Positions 63,018-64,000 of a stretch of 64,000 nucleotides of DNA are shown piece by piece. The translations under genes and the position numbers were made by a program. The notes beneath the pieces were generated by a model that saw only the letters and a list, made by a program, of their open reading frames with translations, did not search any database and was not told where the DNA came from. Origin of the DNA: Alphaproteobacteria bacterium (lineage in GTDB: Bacteria > Pseudomonadota > Alphaproteobacteria > UBA6615). Every line of letters begins with the position of its first letter. Within the stretch, counting starts at the first letter, position 1. Where the stretch lies: contig PBWR01000023.1 of NCBI GenBank assembly GCA_002727315.1, positions 1 to 64,000 on the forward strand, read 5' to 3'.

Positions 63018-63818
63018 ATGCCCAAACTCGTCGATCTCACCCGGCCCATCGATTCCCGGAACCGCGAACTCGTCAGCCCCGCCATGCAGGGTTTGGCGAA
63101 CATCTTCGGGCCCGACATCAAGTATCTTCGCCCTGAGGAGCTGGGCCGCGACCGCATGACCGAGTTCTTCGGTTGTGGTGCGGAGCATCTGCCCGATGGC
63201 GAGGGTTGGGGCGAGGAAGTCCTGAACGGCATGAACACCCACTGCTAGACCCATGTGGACGCGCCCTATCATTCCGGCAACACGATCGAGGGAAAGCCCG
63301 CCCGCAAGATCCACGAGATCGATGTGCAGGAACTTTTCTGTCCCGGCATGGTCCTGGACATGCGTCCCTGCGCCAAGCCGAACACGGCCTTCACCATCGA
63401 CGAACTTCAGGCCGCCATCGATGCGGTCGGGCGCCCGATCGAGGACGGCGATGCGGTGATGCTGCGCACCGGCCAGGAACGCTAAGCCATGAAGGATGAC
63501 GAGTTCTGGACCTATCCGGGCATGACCCGCGACGGCACGGTGTTCCTGACCGGACAGGGTGCCAGGGTGCTGGGCACGGATGCGGTCGGCTGGGACCGGC
63601 CTTTCCCGGTGATGAAGCAGGCCTTCGAGGAGACCGGTGACAAGTCGGAGATATGGGACGGCCATTTTGCGGTGCGCGAGAAGGAAGCCTTCATCGTCCA
63701 ACAGCTCGACAATCTCGCCGCCCTGCCGCCGACGGGCTATATGGTCGCCTTCTTCCCGATCCGCCTGGTCGGCACTAGCGCGGCCCCCGCACGCGTCGTC
63801 GCGTTCCTTGAGGACTGA
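63018..63818 (+). pseudogene. Cyclase (kynurenine formamidase-like) family gene with two in-frame stops
   Basis: One frame across 63018-63818 gives a complete cyclase-family protein of ~265 residues: MPKLVDLTRPIDSRNRELV, then NTHC-stop-THVDAPYHSG, which is the family's metal motif HxGTHxDxPxH, then a second stop between RTGQER and AMKDDEFWTYPGMTRDG, and an ending TSAAPARVVAFLED. The stops are TAG (codon 77, in the metal motif) and TAA (codon 156; one base from Tyr TAC/TAT). GGAGGA precedes the ATG. Similarity resumes cleanly after each stop, so these are nonsense mutations in one gene, not two genes. Confidence 0.8.
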
Positions 63819-63869
63819 GCACCGCCGCGGTACTGCAACCATTGTCTAATAGGCGGCCGCCACTGGGGT

Positions 63870-63987
63870 TGAGTGATCGGAGGAGGATGCAGAGCAGCGT
63901 GATCTGCGAAGCATTGTGTTCCTCCGTTCCCCCGACCCCGTACTGCGGGGTTATTGATGTGCAGAGCCCTGCCCTGCACATTTTTTT
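63870..63987 (+). ncRNA. Candidate structured RNA / long hairpin leader or 3' region
   Basis: Three hairpins in series: a long one with outer stem CGGAGGA (63878-63884) / TCCTCCG (63920-63926) and inner stem GCAGA/TCTGC; a short one ACCCCG/CGGGGT (63935-63951); and a terminator (63957-63987). No convincing coding frame fits. It could be a small RNA, the 3' untranslated part of the decayed cyclase gene, or the edge of an element beyond the window. No known RNA family was recognised. Confidence 0.4.
63957..63987 (+). terminator. Strong intrinsic terminator near the right edge
   Basis: An 8-bp stem ATGTGCAG / CTGCACAT with a 9-nt loop is followed directly by a run of seven Ts. It ends transcription on the plus strand ~140 nt after the cyclase pseudogene. 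Confidence 0.85.
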
Positions 63988-64000
63988 CGTCGGTGCTAGG

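Noticed and set aside
63246..63485. Recoding (readthrough or non-canonical amino acid) in the cyclase gene
   Set aside because: The two stops are different (TAG and TAA), neither is TGA, and no recoding element was seen; nonsense mutation is simpler.
63819..64000. Insertion-sequence end or transposase fragment at the right edge
   Set aside because: No terminal inverted repeat, target duplication or transposase motif could be identified within the window.

Overview
The window is high-GC DNA from the chromosome of an alphaproteobacterium, most likely a Rhodospirillales-type lineage (inference from gene content and order; no 16S is present). Lineage markers are ChvI/ChvG, short HprK with RapZ and a regulatory PTS, MmcB, AddB/AddA, the TIGR02300 zinc-binding acidic protein, class II AroA, and the block aroA-cmk-rpsA-sppA-ihfB-lapA ... 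pyrF-trpF-trpB-trpA-accD-folC / trxA-addA-addB-tsaE-ahcY-ptsH-EIIA-rapZ-hprK.

Left part (1-18.7 kb): the 3' part of hldE, mmcB, a TPR-methyltransferase whose frame runs on across a complete antisense DJ-1/PfpI-like gene, bactofilin, tRNA-Arg(CCG), msrB, a coupled ABC ATPase/lipoprotein hydrolase pair, small housekeeping genes, polA, a CMD-family protein, a two-domain cold-shock protein, a heme/iron locus (HugZ-like gene plus an orphan gene behind a near-perfect Fur box), and copper delivery genes (PCu(A)C and Sco).

Middle (18.9-35.9 kb): chvI-chvG and hprK-rapZ-EIIA-ptsH-ahcY form a conserved regulatory neighbourhood in alphaproteobacteria. Here it is split twice. A nine-gene accessory catabolic island (21.5-29.4 kb) lies between chvG and hprK. 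It is built as two converging operons: two Gfo/Idh/MocA dehydrogenases, two MBL-fold proteins, a tandem dimeric alpha/beta-barrel protein, a TRAP DctP-type binding protein with no signal peptide, a 3-hydroxyisobutyrate-dehydrogenase-like enzyme, a GntR/HutC regulator and a YciI protein. A porin plus a collapsed second porin lies between ptsH and ahcY.

Right part (35.4-64 kb): tsaE-addB-addA-trxA, a redoxin/2OG-Fe(II)-oxygenase fusion, folC-accD-trpA-trpB-trpF-pyrF (many 4-bp stop/start overlaps), an inserted AGE epimerase/ornithine-cyclodeaminase pair, lapA, ihfB, sppA, rpsA, cmk, aroA, TIGR02300, tRNA-Ala(GGC), and a peripheral cluster (MFS, GMC oxidoreductase, GST, small barrel protein). 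Several genes are visibly decaying: a RidA-family remnant, a cyclase with two in-frame stops, and the collapsed porin. The right edge ends in a series of hairpins closed by a strong intrinsic terminator. No CRISPR array, prophage or intact insertion sequence was seen.
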